NCBI GenBank assembly: GCA_027047745.1
Contig: JALTUB010000185.1
Coordinates: 6,503-16,980 of the forward strand
Length of the DNA stretch: 10,478 bases
Source: Sulfurimonas sp.
GTDB taxonomy: Bacteria > Campylobacterota > Campylobacteria > Campylobacterales > Sulfurimonadaceae
Direction: 5' to 3'
Notes under the pieces: generated by a model
Told to the model about the DNA's origin: nothing
What the model saw: only the letters and a program-made list of their open reading frames with translations
Database searches by the model: none
Position numbers and translations under genes: made by a program
Shown here: piece by piece, positions 1 to 7,867 of the stretch
How positions within the stretch are numbered: the first letter of the stretch is position 1
How the letters are laid out: each line of letters opens with the position of its first letter

Positions 1-558
1 ACCTGAGGAACTTCCACCAGACGAGCCTCCTGATGTTGCAGTGCTTAGGGCATCTCCACCTAACTTTGTAGAAAACGAGGAGTTTGAGTGAACATAAGAT
101 ATGTTAAATCTTTTTCTCATATACTCTTTAACATGTAAGATATTGCCATCGAGTGTATAGTAACATCCACTCATCTGCATGATGATATGTAAAACATCCT
201 CTAAGTTTGCATCTTTTACAGATATAGTAACAGGAATGTTTTTTTCAACATCTTTATCTATGATGAGATTTAGACCTGCTATTTTAGATATGGAGTATAA
301 AACTTTATATAAGTTTGCCTTCTCTGCACTAAAAGTTATGCTTTCACCATCAAATACTGATATATTTTCATACGCTGATGGTAAAATCATTGGAGGAATT
401 TTGTTTTTCTTCTTCTCGTTGTACTGTTTAAAATCATTTAAAGCTTTTGTTGCAGACTTGTTGTTTTTTATCTTTTTTGTTGATGGCATCGGAGTTTTCT
501 CCACACATCCACTTAAAAATAGCAATAATATAAGACTTAATGAAACAGATGAACCCAT
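1..558 (-). CDS. mshL: MshL-type pilus secretin, N-terminal part (cut by left window edge)
   Basis: Outer-membrane secretin of an MSHA-like type IV pilus; secretins form the multimeric ring through which the pilus passes. Only the first 186 codons are in the window. Translation from ATG at 558 gives a hydrophobic leader ending in a lipobox (LSGC, Cys18), then a Lys-rich linker, then a secretin/TonB short N-terminal (STN)-type domain at about residues 68-150, with the typical pattern of VSVKDANLEDVL-like strand and helix and a final ILHV strand. It is followed by the beginning of an N1-like domain interrupted by a Ser/Gly-rich loop, as in MshL proteins. The start overlaps the end of the preceding MshK-like gene by 22 bases and has an AAAGG ribosome site; an in-frame stop lies four codons upstream, so no earlier start exists. 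Oddly, the leader has no Lys or Arg before its hydrophobic core. The secretin pore domain lies outside the window, so family placement rests on the N-terminus and on gene order. Confidence 0.85.
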   Translation of the reverse strand, partial: MGSSVSLSLILLLFLSGCVEKTPMPSTKKIKNNKSATKALNDFKQYNEKKKNKIPPMILPSAYENISVFDGESITFSAEKANLYKVLYSISKIAGLNLIIDKDVEKNIPVTISVKDANLEDVLHIIMQMSGCYYTLDGNILHVKEYMRKRFNISYVHSNSSFSTKLGGDALSTATSGGSSGGSSSG

Positions 559-1016
559 CGTAAACCTTTACTTGTTTTTAGTAATACACTGTCAAATTTT
601 ATTTTTATGACTTTCGCACTGTTAATAGTAGAATTTGTATGAACAAATTGTGCATTGATTATAGCCATATTATGCTTAGGAAAAACAGCTTCAAGCTTCC
701 AAGCATATTTTTTTATCTTATTTTTAGTTTTTACAACACTTTTTAATGCTTTTTTCTTATAAATAAAGTTTTTATCAACCCATACAAAAGAGGCTTCTCT
801 TGTTTTAACTTTTTTTTCAATAGTATTATATATATCCATATCATTATTTATTCTTAAATACATATTTACTTCTTCACTTAGGATTTTTCCTGCTTCATGT
901 TGTGGTAGTTCTTCATGCATAAGTGTCATGATTTCATCTTGAAGATATAGCAATACAGTCGCAAACAAGAGAGGCATTGCAAGTTGTATCATCTGTTTAT
1001 TGTTTAGATACATCAT
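537..1016 (-). CDS. MshK/PilP/GspC-like pilus inner-membrane protein
   Basis: A 159-residue bitopic protein. A membrane segment lies at about residues 9-25. The C-terminal part (about 106-158) has the pattern of the PilP/GspC homology region: WKLEAVF, then AIIN, then SAKVIKI, then DSVLLKTSKG and a final hydrophobic strand. In PilP, GspC and MshK this domain sits in the periplasm and contacts the N-terminal domains of the secretin, which is encoded directly downstream here. The middle section is Lys-rich and not recognisable. The first ATG abuts the TAG stop of the MshJ-like gene with no gap and in the same reading frame; a purine-rich GGGGAAG stretch upstream can serve as ribosome site. A second ATG follows immediately, so the start could be one codon later. 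The assignment combines the C-terminal pattern with the I-J-K-L gene order; sequence similarity in this family is always weak. Confidence 0.72.
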   Translation of the reverse strand: MMYLNNKQMIQLAMPLLFATVLLYLQDEIMTLMHEELPQHEAGKILSEEVNMYLRINNDMDIYNTIEKKVKTREASFVWVDKNFIYKKKALKSVVKTKNKIKKYAWKLEAVFPKHNMAIINAQFVHTNSTINSAKVIKIKFDSVLLKTSKGLRWVHLFH

Positions 1017-1517
1017 CTACTTCTTCCCCTTTTTTTTCTTTTTTTCTTCTAAAAGATAAGGCTGTATGATAATCAACTCTCCTTGCAGAGTATCCTTATC
1101 GACATTGAAACTTTGCAACATTTTATAGCCACTCTTATACTTTTGCTTCATAAATTGAACTAATTTTGTGTAGTTACTTCTTGGTAATGTATATTTGATG
1201 TTTAAAAAATGCGCATATTTATCTTTATATATGAATTTTTGCACCTGAAACGAATATTTTGTTGCATAAGTATCAAAAAAACTAATCAATTTTAAATCTG
1301 CATTTTGAGCACTATCTGGAAATGGTATAAAGTTCTGTTTTACATTTTCACTTATCCATCTGTTTATCTTTGCCAGTTTATCTAGTTTTCGTATATTTTC
1401 TGTATAGCTTTTATTTATCTGTCGGATTTTTACATCCTCATCTTCGTACCATATATTTAAAAAATATAAGAAAATAACTAATATAATATTGGCACTAATC
1501 AAAATAATTTTTTTCAT
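1017..1517 (-). CDS. MshJ/PilO-like pilus inner-membrane protein
   Basis: A 166-residue protein with one N-terminal membrane helix (residues about 4-20), a charged helical stretch likely to be coiled coil (about 28-60) and a small periplasmic alpha/beta domain (about 75-155). This is the architecture of PilO/GspM/MshJ proteins, which pair with PilN-type proteins to link the cytoplasmic and periplasmic parts of a type IV pilus machine. The ATG overlaps the TAA stop of the upstream MshI-like gene by one base (TAATG), indicating translational coupling. The tail ends in a Lys-rich run encoded by an A7-G-A8-GGGG tract just before the TAG stop. No sequence motif is decisive on its own; size, topology and position between the MshI-like and MshK-like genes support the call. 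Confidence 0.68.
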   Translation of the reverse strand: MKKIILISANIILVIFLYFLNIWYEDEDVKIRQINKSYTENIRKLDKLAKINRWISENVKQNFIPFPDSAQNADLKLISFFDTYATKYSFQVQKFIYKDKYAHFLNIKYTLPRSNYTKLVQFMKQKYKSGYKMLQSFNVDKDTLQGELIIIQPYLLEEKKKKKGKK

Positions 1518-2905
1518 TATAATTTTCGCCTTTGCTTACGCTTTACAACCTTATTTTTTTGTCTGCTTATCTCTGTTCTATATAAAAGTTTCTTATAATC
1601 AACGGTCGTTTTTTTCGTAATCTTAAGTTTTTCTTTTAGTGCATTAAACTTACTGTCAAACTTTTTTTCAAATTTATACAGATTTACAAGTTCATCAAAT
1701 TGTTTTTCAAAAGAGAGAGTAAAAACAACATCTCCCCCTTTATTTTCATATTGAAATTTAATTGGCTTTGCAAGAGAGACCAATGGTTTTAGTTCTATTA
1801 TCACATCTGTTGGGCTATCTTTTAAATATTTTTTAGTCATATCTATTATGTATTCATAATTTTCAAGCTCTTTTTTTGGTAACATCTTAGCTTGTGAAAT
1901 AGCATATAAATATTTTTGTTTTAAGAGTTTATTTTTTTGTGTCAAATTTTCATAGTTTTCATAACCATTAAAAACCAAATATGATGTAAATATCAACATA
2001 ACAAAGGATATAACAACACTTATGGCTGTTACAGTATCAAATTGTCTATAACCTAAAATCTTTTTCGGTGGAAATCGATTTGACTTTTCTACTAAGGCAC
2101 TACCCAGTGGAAGTATATACTCTTGAGACTCATCAGCATGTAGATTCTTTACAAAAGTGTTTGGGTATAAAATAGCTATATTTAGATCATTAAACATTGC
2201 GATATGCTGTGGTATTGCATCATCAAGAGCGATTGAACCAGACAAGATTAAAGTTGTAAACTCAATATCTCTAAATTCATTATAAATATATGAGATAGTC
2301 TGTGTTATATTTTCAGCTATCTCAATCTGCATAGTTTCTGGTGTTTGGGATACTATGGTAGCTGCACGAGAAAAAATCAACTCTTTTTGTTCTACTGCTA
2401 AAATCAAAATAGTATTTGCGTATGTATATACACAGATATAATAATCATTATCTATACATTTGTTTGCTATACTTAAAAGAGCAAATTTGTTTGTTGTTGT
2501 TGTTTTGATTTTAGAGTAATGGTCTAAAAAACTTAAAGCTTCTAAATATTTATTTTCATCTAGTGCTTCTACACTATAATTTATATTTTTTTCGTCATTT
2601 TGCTTAGGTAGTTTTTTGTAGTTGAACAGAACATCTATATTTTCATTGGCTTCTTGAATTTTATAGCTAATATAATTTTTTACATTTTTACTATTTGCTA
2701 TAGCGACAGGAACAGAAATATTTTTAGAGTATTCAAATGTCTGGTTAAGACTTATGCATAGATTGCTTTTATTTTTGAAATATTCTTCCAACTCATCATA
2801 AGCAACTGTTTCACTGCTCAATATAGTTATGTTGTTGTTTTTTTTATCTAAGTGTAAGACGAAAGCATAATCATGCATAACTGATATAGAATAAAATTTA
2901 GCCAT
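1517..2905 (-). CDS. mshI: MshI-like protein (PilM-like and PilN-like parts in one chain)
   Basis: A 462-residue protein, probably the cytoplasmic-to-membrane platform component of the pilus machine. Residues 1 to about 280 look like a divergent PilM/actin-like ATPase fold: a core strand pair ending in LIFSRA (about 176-181), a phosphate-loop-like LILSGS (about 219-224) and a late ILPLGSAL (about 264-271). One membrane helix follows at about 291-312, then a Lys/Glu-rich helix and a PilN-like periplasmic domain to the end, with a very basic final 15 residues. Combining the two roles in one chain is the MshI arrangement. The frame is open from an ATG at 2956, but the start at 2905 is preferred: a GGGGG ribosome site lies just upstream of it and the likely -10 box (2931-2936) is downstream of the earlier ATG. 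It is the first gene of the leftward operon and overlaps the next gene by one base. Confidence 0.72.
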   Translation of the reverse strand: MAKFYSISVMHDYAFVLHLDKKNNNITILSSETVAYDELEEYFKNKSNLCISLNQTFEYSKNISVPVAIANSKNVKNYISYKIQEANENIDVLFNYKKLPKQNDEKNINYSVEALDENKYLEALSFLDHYSKIKTTTTNKFALLSIANKCIDNDYYICVYTYANTILILAVEQKELIFSRAATIVSQTPETMQIEIAENITQTISYIYNEFRDIEFTTLILSGSIALDDAIPQHIAMFNDLNIAILYPNTFVKNLHADESQEYILPLGSALVEKSNRFPPKKILGYRQFDTVTAISVVISFVMLIFTSYLVFNGYENYENLTQKNKLLKQKYLYAISQAKMLPKKELENYEYIIDMTKKYLKDSPTDVIIELKPLVSLAKPIKFQYENKGGDVVFTLSFEKQFDELVNLYKFEKKFDSKFNALKEKLKITKKTTVDYKKLLYRTEISRQKNKVVKRKQRRKL

Positions 2906-2909
2906 AAAT

Positions 2910-2914
2910 CCCCC
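2910..2914 (-). promoter_or_regulatory. Ribosome binding site deciding the mshI-like start
   Basis: GGGGG on the minus strand, four bases before the ATG at 2905. No comparable purine run precedes the alternative in-frame ATG at 2956, so this site supports the shorter protein. Confidence 0.55.
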
Positions 2915-2930
2915 ACATAAATTTCTAAGA

Positions 2931-2936
2931 ATTATA
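2931..2936 (-). promoter_or_regulatory. -10 box of the leftward pilus operon
   Basis: Perfect TATAAT on the minus strand, placing transcription start near 2924, about 20 bases before the ATG at 2905. There is no good -35 match 16-18 bases upstream, which is common for vegetative promoters of Campylobacterota. The box lies downstream of the ATG at 2956, so that ATG would not be in this transcript. Confidence 0.55.
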
Positions 2937-2990
2937 ACATAATTATCCAAATCCACTAAAAGTTAAAACAAATCTAAAGAAATTGTTGTT

Positions 2991-3022
2991 TTTTTGATTT
3001 TTTAAGTTATAATAATCAAAAA
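2991..3022. repeat. Inverted repeat spanning the tolC-like promoter
   Basis: Perfect nine-base arms TTTTTGATT (2991-2999) and AATCAAAAA (3014-3022) separated by 14 bases that contain the TATAAT box. The left arm lies upstream of the expected transcription start, so the pair would act as DNA (for example a regulator site), not as an RNA hairpin. The arms are AT-rich and chance occurrence is a real possibility. Confidence 0.4.
3008..3013 (+). promoter_or_regulatory. -10 box of the rightward type I secretion operon
   Basis: Perfect TATAAT preceded by a T-rich stretch (2989-3003), the usual look of sigma-70 promoters in Campylobacterota. A TTGTTG at 2983-2988 is a possible -35 but the 19-base spacer is long. 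Start of transcription near 3019-3020 would leave a leader of only about ten bases containing the AAGG ribosome site at 3021-3024. Confidence 0.6.
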
Positions 3023-3030
3023 GGTAAGAC

Positions 3031-4353
3031 ATGAAGATAAAAATACTTTTGGCATTTGCGACACTAACATCCTTAAACGCACAGACTCTCAAGCAATCAG
3101 TTAAAGAAGTTTTATCTACAAACCCTGTTATCTTAGAAAGATTACAAAATTATAAATCAACTCAAAAAGATATACTTAGTGCAGAGTCTGGTTACTATCC
3201 AAAACTAAGCTTAAATCTTGGTGTTGGTATGGAAGATACTAAAAGAAGAAATCAAGCTCGTAATGCTCCTAATACAACAAACTACTACAATGTCTATCAA
3301 AACTCTTTAAAATATACACAAAATCTATTTAATGGTATGGGAACTACTTATAAGGTAAAAGGACAAGAGTACAGAACTGTTTCTGCTGCTTATAGTTACA
3401 TCGAAAAAGTAAACGATAGAGCATTTACACTAGTGAACTCATACTTGCAAGTTATGAAAAACAGTGAGTTAATCGGAACTGCTCAAGAAAATATAGATAT
3501 TAACCAAGATATATTTATTAAAGTTCAAAAACTATATGATGCTGGTCTCACAACACTATCAGAAGTAAATAAGATAGAATCTTCACTTGCTCTTGCAAAA
3601 TCAAACCTTGTCGTTCAAGAAAACACTACACTCAATGCTTCATATAAGCTAGAAAATATTTTAGGTAGAGAACTCGTTCCAAAAGAGATGATCAAACCGA
3701 AGCTAGATGTAACACTTCCTTCAAGCAGAGAAGATGCTCTAAAATTTGCTGTAAAAAATAATCCTTCTATACTGGTAAGTGATTATAATATTAAACTTGC
3801 TAATGCAACTAAAAAAGAGAAACAATCAGTTTATTATCCAAAGATAGATATTGAAATATCTGAATCTATGAATAAAAATCTCAGTGCTATCGAGGGAAAT
3901 AATGATAGATTTCGCGCTATGGCTTACCTCTCTTACAACTTCTTTAATGGATTTGCAGATAAAGCAGCAGTTGAAAAAAGTTTAACTAACATTCAACAAG
4001 AAAAAGAGACTAAAAACAGCTTAAAACTAAATCTTTTGCAAGATTTATACTTAGCATGGGCCGCTAATACAAAAATCGAAGAACAGCTTATACATCTAAG
4101 AGAATATAAAAAATACTCTTTAAAGACATTGACTCTATACCAAAAAGAGTATGAGTTGGGTCGCCGTTCACTTCTTGACTTATTATCTACTCAAAATGAT
4201 TTTATACGCTCAAAATCTCAAATCATTACAGCAGAGTATGATCTACTTTTCGCAAAATATAGAATCCTAAATGCTATGGGAACTCTTGTAGATACTGTTT
4301 TGGGTGATAAAAATATTGCTTACAATAATGTTAATCTAACTCATAAAAATTAA
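3031..4353 (+). CDS. TolC-family outer-membrane channel protein of the type I secretion system (LapE/AggA-like)
   Basis: A 440-residue outer-membrane efflux protein; trimers of this family form the channel-tunnel that carries the substrate from the inner-membrane exporter to the outside. A signal peptide covers residues 1-17 (cleavage after LNA). The two-fold internal repeat of TolC proteins is visible: a YTQNLFNG strand motif at about 95-102 is echoed by LSYNFFNG at about 300-307, and each is followed by long helices. YDAGLTTLSEVNKIE (about 169-183) and YELGRRSLLDLLSTQND (about 374-390) are the conserved helix-turn sequences of the two halves, the latter characteristic of T1SS-associated members. 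The ATG has an AAGG site seven bases upstream. It is first in the rightward operon; the ABC gene follows after 15 bases. General multidrug efflux use is the alternative, but the LapB/LapC-type neighbours argue for protein secretion. Confidence 0.9.
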   Translation: MKIKILLAFATLTSLNAQTLKQSVKEVLSTNPVILERLQNYKSTQKDILSAESGYYPKLSLNLGVGMEDTKRRNQARNAPNTTNYYNVYQNSLKYTQNLFNGMGTTYKVKGQEYRTVSAAYSYIEKVNDRAFTLVNSYLQVMKNSELIGTAQENIDINQDIFIKVQKLYDAGLTTLSEVNKIESSLALAKSNLVVQENTTLNASYKLENILGRELVPKEMIKPKLDVTLPSSREDALKFAVKNNPSILVSDYNIKLANATKKEKQSVYYPKIDIEISESMNKNLSAIEGNNDRFRAMAYLSYNFFNGFADKAAVEKSLTNIQQEKETKNSLKLNLLQDLYLAWAANTKIEEQLIHLREYKKYSLKTLTLYQKEYELGRRSLLDLLSTQNDFIRSKSQIITAEYDLLFAKYRILNAMGTLVDTVLGDKNIAYNNVNLTHKN

Positions 4354-4368
4354 AAAAGGAATATTTAT

Positions 4369-6525
4369 ATGCTGATAACAAGTGCTGATAACCTTAGAAT
4401 GGACGCTTTACTTGATTGTTTAGTTCTCTTTACTAAACTTTATCATAAACCTTATTCTGCAGAAGCTCTTACTGCTGGATTACCTATAGAACCAGGGGCT
4501 GAAGCACCAGAGCTGTTTTCCATAAACAATGCTAAAGGTCTGTTTTCTCGTGCGGCTGCTCGTGCAGGTCTTAAATCTTCAATCATAAGAAGACCTATAT
4601 CTCAAATCTCTAAGCTACAACTACCCATGATCTTACTGTTATCAAACCAAGGTGCTTGTATTTTAGATAGATTTAACGAAGATGGAACTCAGGCTAAGAT
4701 TATCATGCCTGCTGAAGAGCCTATTGAACAGTGGGTTGATACAGAAGATTTATCAGATGAGTATATCGGCTTTGGGTTTATGGTGAAAAAAGCTTTTGAG
4801 TATGAAGAAGATAACAGACGAACTCTTGATATAAAACAGAAACATTGGTTTTGGAGTACGCTTAAACTATCTATTGGAACTTATAAAGATGTTCTTTACG
4901 CTTCACTACTTATAAACCTTTTCGTTTTAGCATCTCCACTCTTTACTATGAATGTTTATGATAGAGTTGTGCCAAATAATGCCATTGAGACACTTTGGGT
5001 TTTTGCCATAGGTGTTGTCGTAATTTATATTATGGATACTTTTGCAAAATTTACAAGAACCTATCTACTTGAACTAGCTGCAAAGAAGAGTGACATCATC
5101 ATGTCCTCTATCATCTTTGAAAAAGTGCTTGACCTTAAAATGGCACATCACCCTGCTTCTGTTGGCTCTTTTTCTAGTAATCTAAAAGACTTTGACAATA
5201 TACGAAGTTTTCTTACAAATGCAACAATGGCTGCTCTTATAGACCTTCCATTTGCAGTGATTTTCTTAGCTGTGATTGGGTACATAGGAGGGACTATAGT
5301 GATTATCCCTATGATAACTATAGGGTTTATTTTAACTTATACCTTTTTCATACAAAAACCTCTTCGTGCTTCTATCGAGAGTACACATGAAGCAAGTGCT
5401 AAAAAAAGTTCTATACTTATAGAGACGCTAAACAATATAGAGACTCTAAAAACACTAGGTGCATTGAACCAAATCCAATACAAATGGGAAGAATCAACTG
5501 GTGAGATAGCAAGTAAAAGTTTAAAATCTCGTCTGCTAACTTCTTCTATCCCTACTGTAACGCAACTTTTGATACAGTTAAATACTGTCATGATAGTAGT
5601 TTATGGTGTCTATCTCATAGGGGATTTTAAACTATCTATGGGTGGACTTATCGCTATCGTTATACTTACAGGAAGGACGCTTGCTCCTATGGGACAAGTT
5701 GCGGGACTTATGTCAAACTATGAAGATACTAAAACTTCTTATGAAACTTTAAACGACATCATATCTCAACCAAGTGAACGCCCAGAGGGTAAAGATTTTG
5801 TTCAAAGACCTAACTTTAGTGGTCATATTGAGTTTGTTGATGTAACATTTTCATATCCAAACACAGAAATACCAGCACTTAAAAGTGTATCTTTTGTTAT
5901 AAATCCAGGTGAACATGTAGGTATCATTGGTCGTATCGGTTCGGGTAAAAGCACTATACAAAAGCTTATACTCGGACTCTATGAGCCTGATTCTGGACAA
6001 ATACTTATAGATGGCATAGACTTAAAGCAAATCGACCCTGCTGATCTTAGAAAAAACATGAGTTATGTTTCCCAAGATATTATGCTCTTTCGAGGAACTG
6101 TAAAAGAGAACATAACTTTTACAGCCTCTCATGCAAGTGATGGGGCTATGATAAAAGCTGCACAGATAAGTGGAGCATCAGAGTTTATCAAAAGACACCC
6201 TAAAGGTTATGAGATGCCAATAGGTGAAAGAGGGATGGGATTATCTGGTGGACAAAGACAAAGCATCGGAATAGCAAGAGCTTTTTTACTTGATACTCCT
6301 GTAATGCTTATGGATGAGCCTAGTAACTCTATGGATCAGATTACTGAAGCAAAACTTTTAAAAAATCTTGAAGAAGCATTAGAGAAGAAAACTTCTATCT
6401 TAGTAACGCAAAAAATGAATCTACTTAAGATAGTGGATAGGGTTATGGTTATAAATGATGGTAAACTTGTCATAGATGCACCAAAAGAAGAAGCTATACT
6501 AAAACTTGGTGGAGGAGCAAAATAG
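4369..6525 (+). CDS. Type I secretion ABC transporter/ATPase with degenerate C39-like domain (LapB/LssB/RtxB type)
   Basis: A 718-residue inner-membrane exporter that would drive protein secretion by ATP hydrolysis. Residues about 8-138 form a C39-peptidase-like domain. A Cys is present at 17, but the Gln expected six residues earlier is absent and the catalytic His position (about 96, in NQGACILD) is Ala, so it should be a non-cleaving substrate-docking domain. Six membrane helices follow (about 175-193, 208-224, 286-304, 308-327, 394-416, 424-440). The ATPase domain has Walker A GRIGSGKST (521-529), Q-loop VSQD near 565, signature LSGGQ (625-629), Walker B with catalytic Glu (VMLMDE, Glu650) and a D-loop ending at Asp656. 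The H-loop histidine is replaced by Gln681 (LVTQKMNLL). The GRIGSGKST and QIDPADLR wording resembles exporters of giant RTX adhesins. An AAAGGA site lies eight bases before the ATG; the stop overlaps the next start by one base. Confidence 0.92.
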   Translation: MLITSADNLRMDALLDCLVLFTKLYHKPYSAEALTAGLPIEPGAEAPELFSINNAKGLFSRAAARAGLKSSIIRRPISQISKLQLPMILLLSNQGACILDRFNEDGTQAKIIMPAEEPIEQWVDTEDLSDEYIGFGFMVKKAFEYEEDNRRTLDIKQKHWFWSTLKLSIGTYKDVLYASLLINLFVLASPLFTMNVYDRVVPNNAIETLWVFAIGVVVIYIMDTFAKFTRTYLLELAAKKSDIIMSSIIFEKVLDLKMAHHPASVGSFSSNLKDFDNIRSFLTNATMAALIDLPFAVIFLAVIGYIGGTIVIIPMITIGFILTYTFFIQKPLRASIESTHEASAKKSSILIETLNNIETLKTLGALNQIQYKWEESTGEIASKSLKSRLLTSSIPTVTQLLIQLNTVMIVVYGVYLIGDFKLSMGGLIAIVILTGRTLAPMGQVAGLMSNYEDTKTSYETLNDIISQPSERPEGKDFVQRPNFSGHIEFVDVTFSYPNTEIPALKSVSFVINPGEHVGIIGRIGSGKSTIQKLILGLYEPDSGQILIDGIDLKQIDPADLRKNMSYVSQDIMLFRGTVKENITFTASHASDGAMIKAAQISGASEFIKRHPKGYEMPIGERGMGLSGGQRQSIGIARAFLLDTPVMLMDEPSNSMDQITEAKLLKNLEEALEKKTSILVTQKMNLLKIVDRVMVINDGKLVIDAPKEEAILKLGGGAK

Positions 6526-7865
6526 TGAAGAAAAACAACAAACCAGTCGAATACACTTCAAAAGATTATGAATTTATGAACTCTTTAAGTTCGGCGATAC
6601 TCCAACAGACTCCATCTCGTGTAAGTAGGGTTCTTAAGATTTGGCTTGTCACTTTTATTTTATTTGTTATATGGGCTTCTTTTACTTCTATTGATGAGAT
6701 AACCAGAGGAAGTGGAAAGGTTATACCTTATGGCGATAATCAAGTTGTTCAGAACCTTGAAGGTGGTATCGTAGAGTCTATATTGTTTCATGAGGGTGAT
6801 TTTGTGAAAAAAGGTCAAGTTCTTATAAAAATAAATAACTCAAAATCAATGTCATCTGCAGAGACTAACGAGATGAAACACAATGAACTTATGGCTAAAC
6901 AACTTAGACTAGAAGCTGAGGCAAATGGAAAAGAGTTTAAAACAATAAAAACAGATAATAAAAATTTTCTTGAACAAATCAGACTTGCTAAAAAACTTTA
7001 TATATCTGATAAAAAAGAACAAAAAGCAAAAGACAACTCTATAGTTCATCAAATACAACAGAGAAAACAAGAGTATAAAGAAGCGAAAGCAAAAATCAGA
7101 ACTCTAAAAAAATCTTTAGGATATGTAACAGAAGAAATCTCTATGACAGAGCCTATGGTAAAACAGGGAGTAAAATCTAAGGTAGATTTCTTAAAGCTTC
7201 AAAGAGAAGCAAATGGTATAGAAAATGATACAGAAGCAGCAACTTTATCTCTTCCTAGACTAAGATATGCAATAGAAGAGTATAAAAGTAAGAGAATAGC
7301 ATCGAGACAAGAGTTTATAAACAAAGCAAAAGAAGAGCTAAACAAAGTTACAGCACAGTTATCTATACTTAAAACTAAAAAAGTAGAATATAGTGACCAA
7401 GTTGATAGAACTATGGTAAAAGCTCCTGTTGATGGTATCATCCAAAAACTTTATGTAAATACGGTAGGTGGTGTTATCAAACCTGGTGCTGACTTGGTAG
7501 AGATGGTACCGACTAACAAAAAACTATATCTTGAGATAAAAATAAAGCCTAGCGATATTGCGTTTATACATCCTGATGCTGATGCTATAGTAAAAGTATC
7601 TGCTTATGATTTCTCAATATATGGAGGGCTTAAAGGAAAAGTTTTAAATATTTCACCAGATACGATTACAGATAAAAAAGATAGAACATTTTATCTTATC
7701 CATGTAGTAACCGATAAAAATTACTTAGGCACAAAAGAGCATCCTCTTAAAATAACTCCAGGGATGATGGTAACTGTCAATATTGTAACTGGTAAAAAAA
7801 CGATTATGCAATACATACTTAAACCTATACTAAAATCAAAACAATATGTTTTTTCGGAGAGATAA
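6525..7865 (+). CDS. HlyD-family type I secretion adaptor (LapC-like membrane fusion protein)
   Basis: A 446-residue periplasmic adaptor that bridges the ABC exporter and the TolC-type channel. A short cytoplasmic segment is followed by one membrane helix (about 37-53), a first lipoyl-type half (VVQNLEGGIVESI and EGDFVKKGQVLIKI, about 74-103), a long Lys/Glu-rich coiled-coil hairpin (about 110-290), the second lipoyl half (VKAPVDGIIQKL, about 298-309, and GADLVEMVP, about 321-329) and a beta-barrel region. The tail ILKPILKSKQYVFSER fits LapC/HlyD proteins. The start is GTG at 6525, sharing one base with the exporter stop (TAGTG), with a strong GGAGGAG site inside the exporter's last codons; no ATG gives a fuller N-terminus. 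The tight overlap implies stoichiometric production with the exporter. Confidence 0.92.
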   Translation: MKKNNKPVEYTSKDYEFMNSLSSAILQQTPSRVSRVLKIWLVTFILFVIWASFTSIDEITRGSGKVIPYGDNQVVQNLEGGIVESILFHEGDFVKKGQVLIKINNSKSMSSAETNEMKHNELMAKQLRLEAEANGKEFKTIKTDNKNFLEQIRLAKKLYISDKKEQKAKDNSIVHQIQQRKQEYKEAKAKIRTLKKSLGYVTEEISMTEPMVKQGVKSKVDFLKLQREANGIENDTEAATLSLPRLRYAIEEYKSKRIASRQEFINKAKEELNKVTAQLSILKTKKVEYSDQVDRTMVKAPVDGIIQKLYVNTVGGVIKPGADLVEMVPTNKKLYLEIKIKPSDIAFIHPDADAIVKVSAYDFSIYGGLKGKVLNISPDTITDKKDRTFYLIHVVTDKNYLGTKEHPLKITPGMMVTVNIVTGKKTIMQYILKPILKSKQYVFSER

Positions 7866-7867
7866 TT

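Noticed and set aside
179..610. Open frame on the plus strand, 143 codons
   Set aside because: It lies antisense to the secretin and the end of the MshK-like gene, both of which carry recognisable domains; no ribosome site and no family resemblance.
1030..1045. Programmed frameshift producing a functional extended MshJ-like product
   Set aside because: Both alternative frames stop within about ten codons and neither enters the MshK-like reading frame.
2906..2956. N-terminal extension of the MshI-like protein from ATG 2956
   Set aside because: No ribosome site, and the likely -10 box of the operon lies inside it; the ATG at 2905 has a GGGGG site.
5337..5591. Open frame on the minus strand inside the ABC exporter gene
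   Set aside because: Shadow of the exporter's membrane domain coding sequence; no independent support.
7199..7441. Open frame on the minus strand inside the HlyD-type gene
   Set aside because: Shadow of the coiled-coil coding region, rich in Ser and Leu as expected from the complement of Lys/Glu codons.
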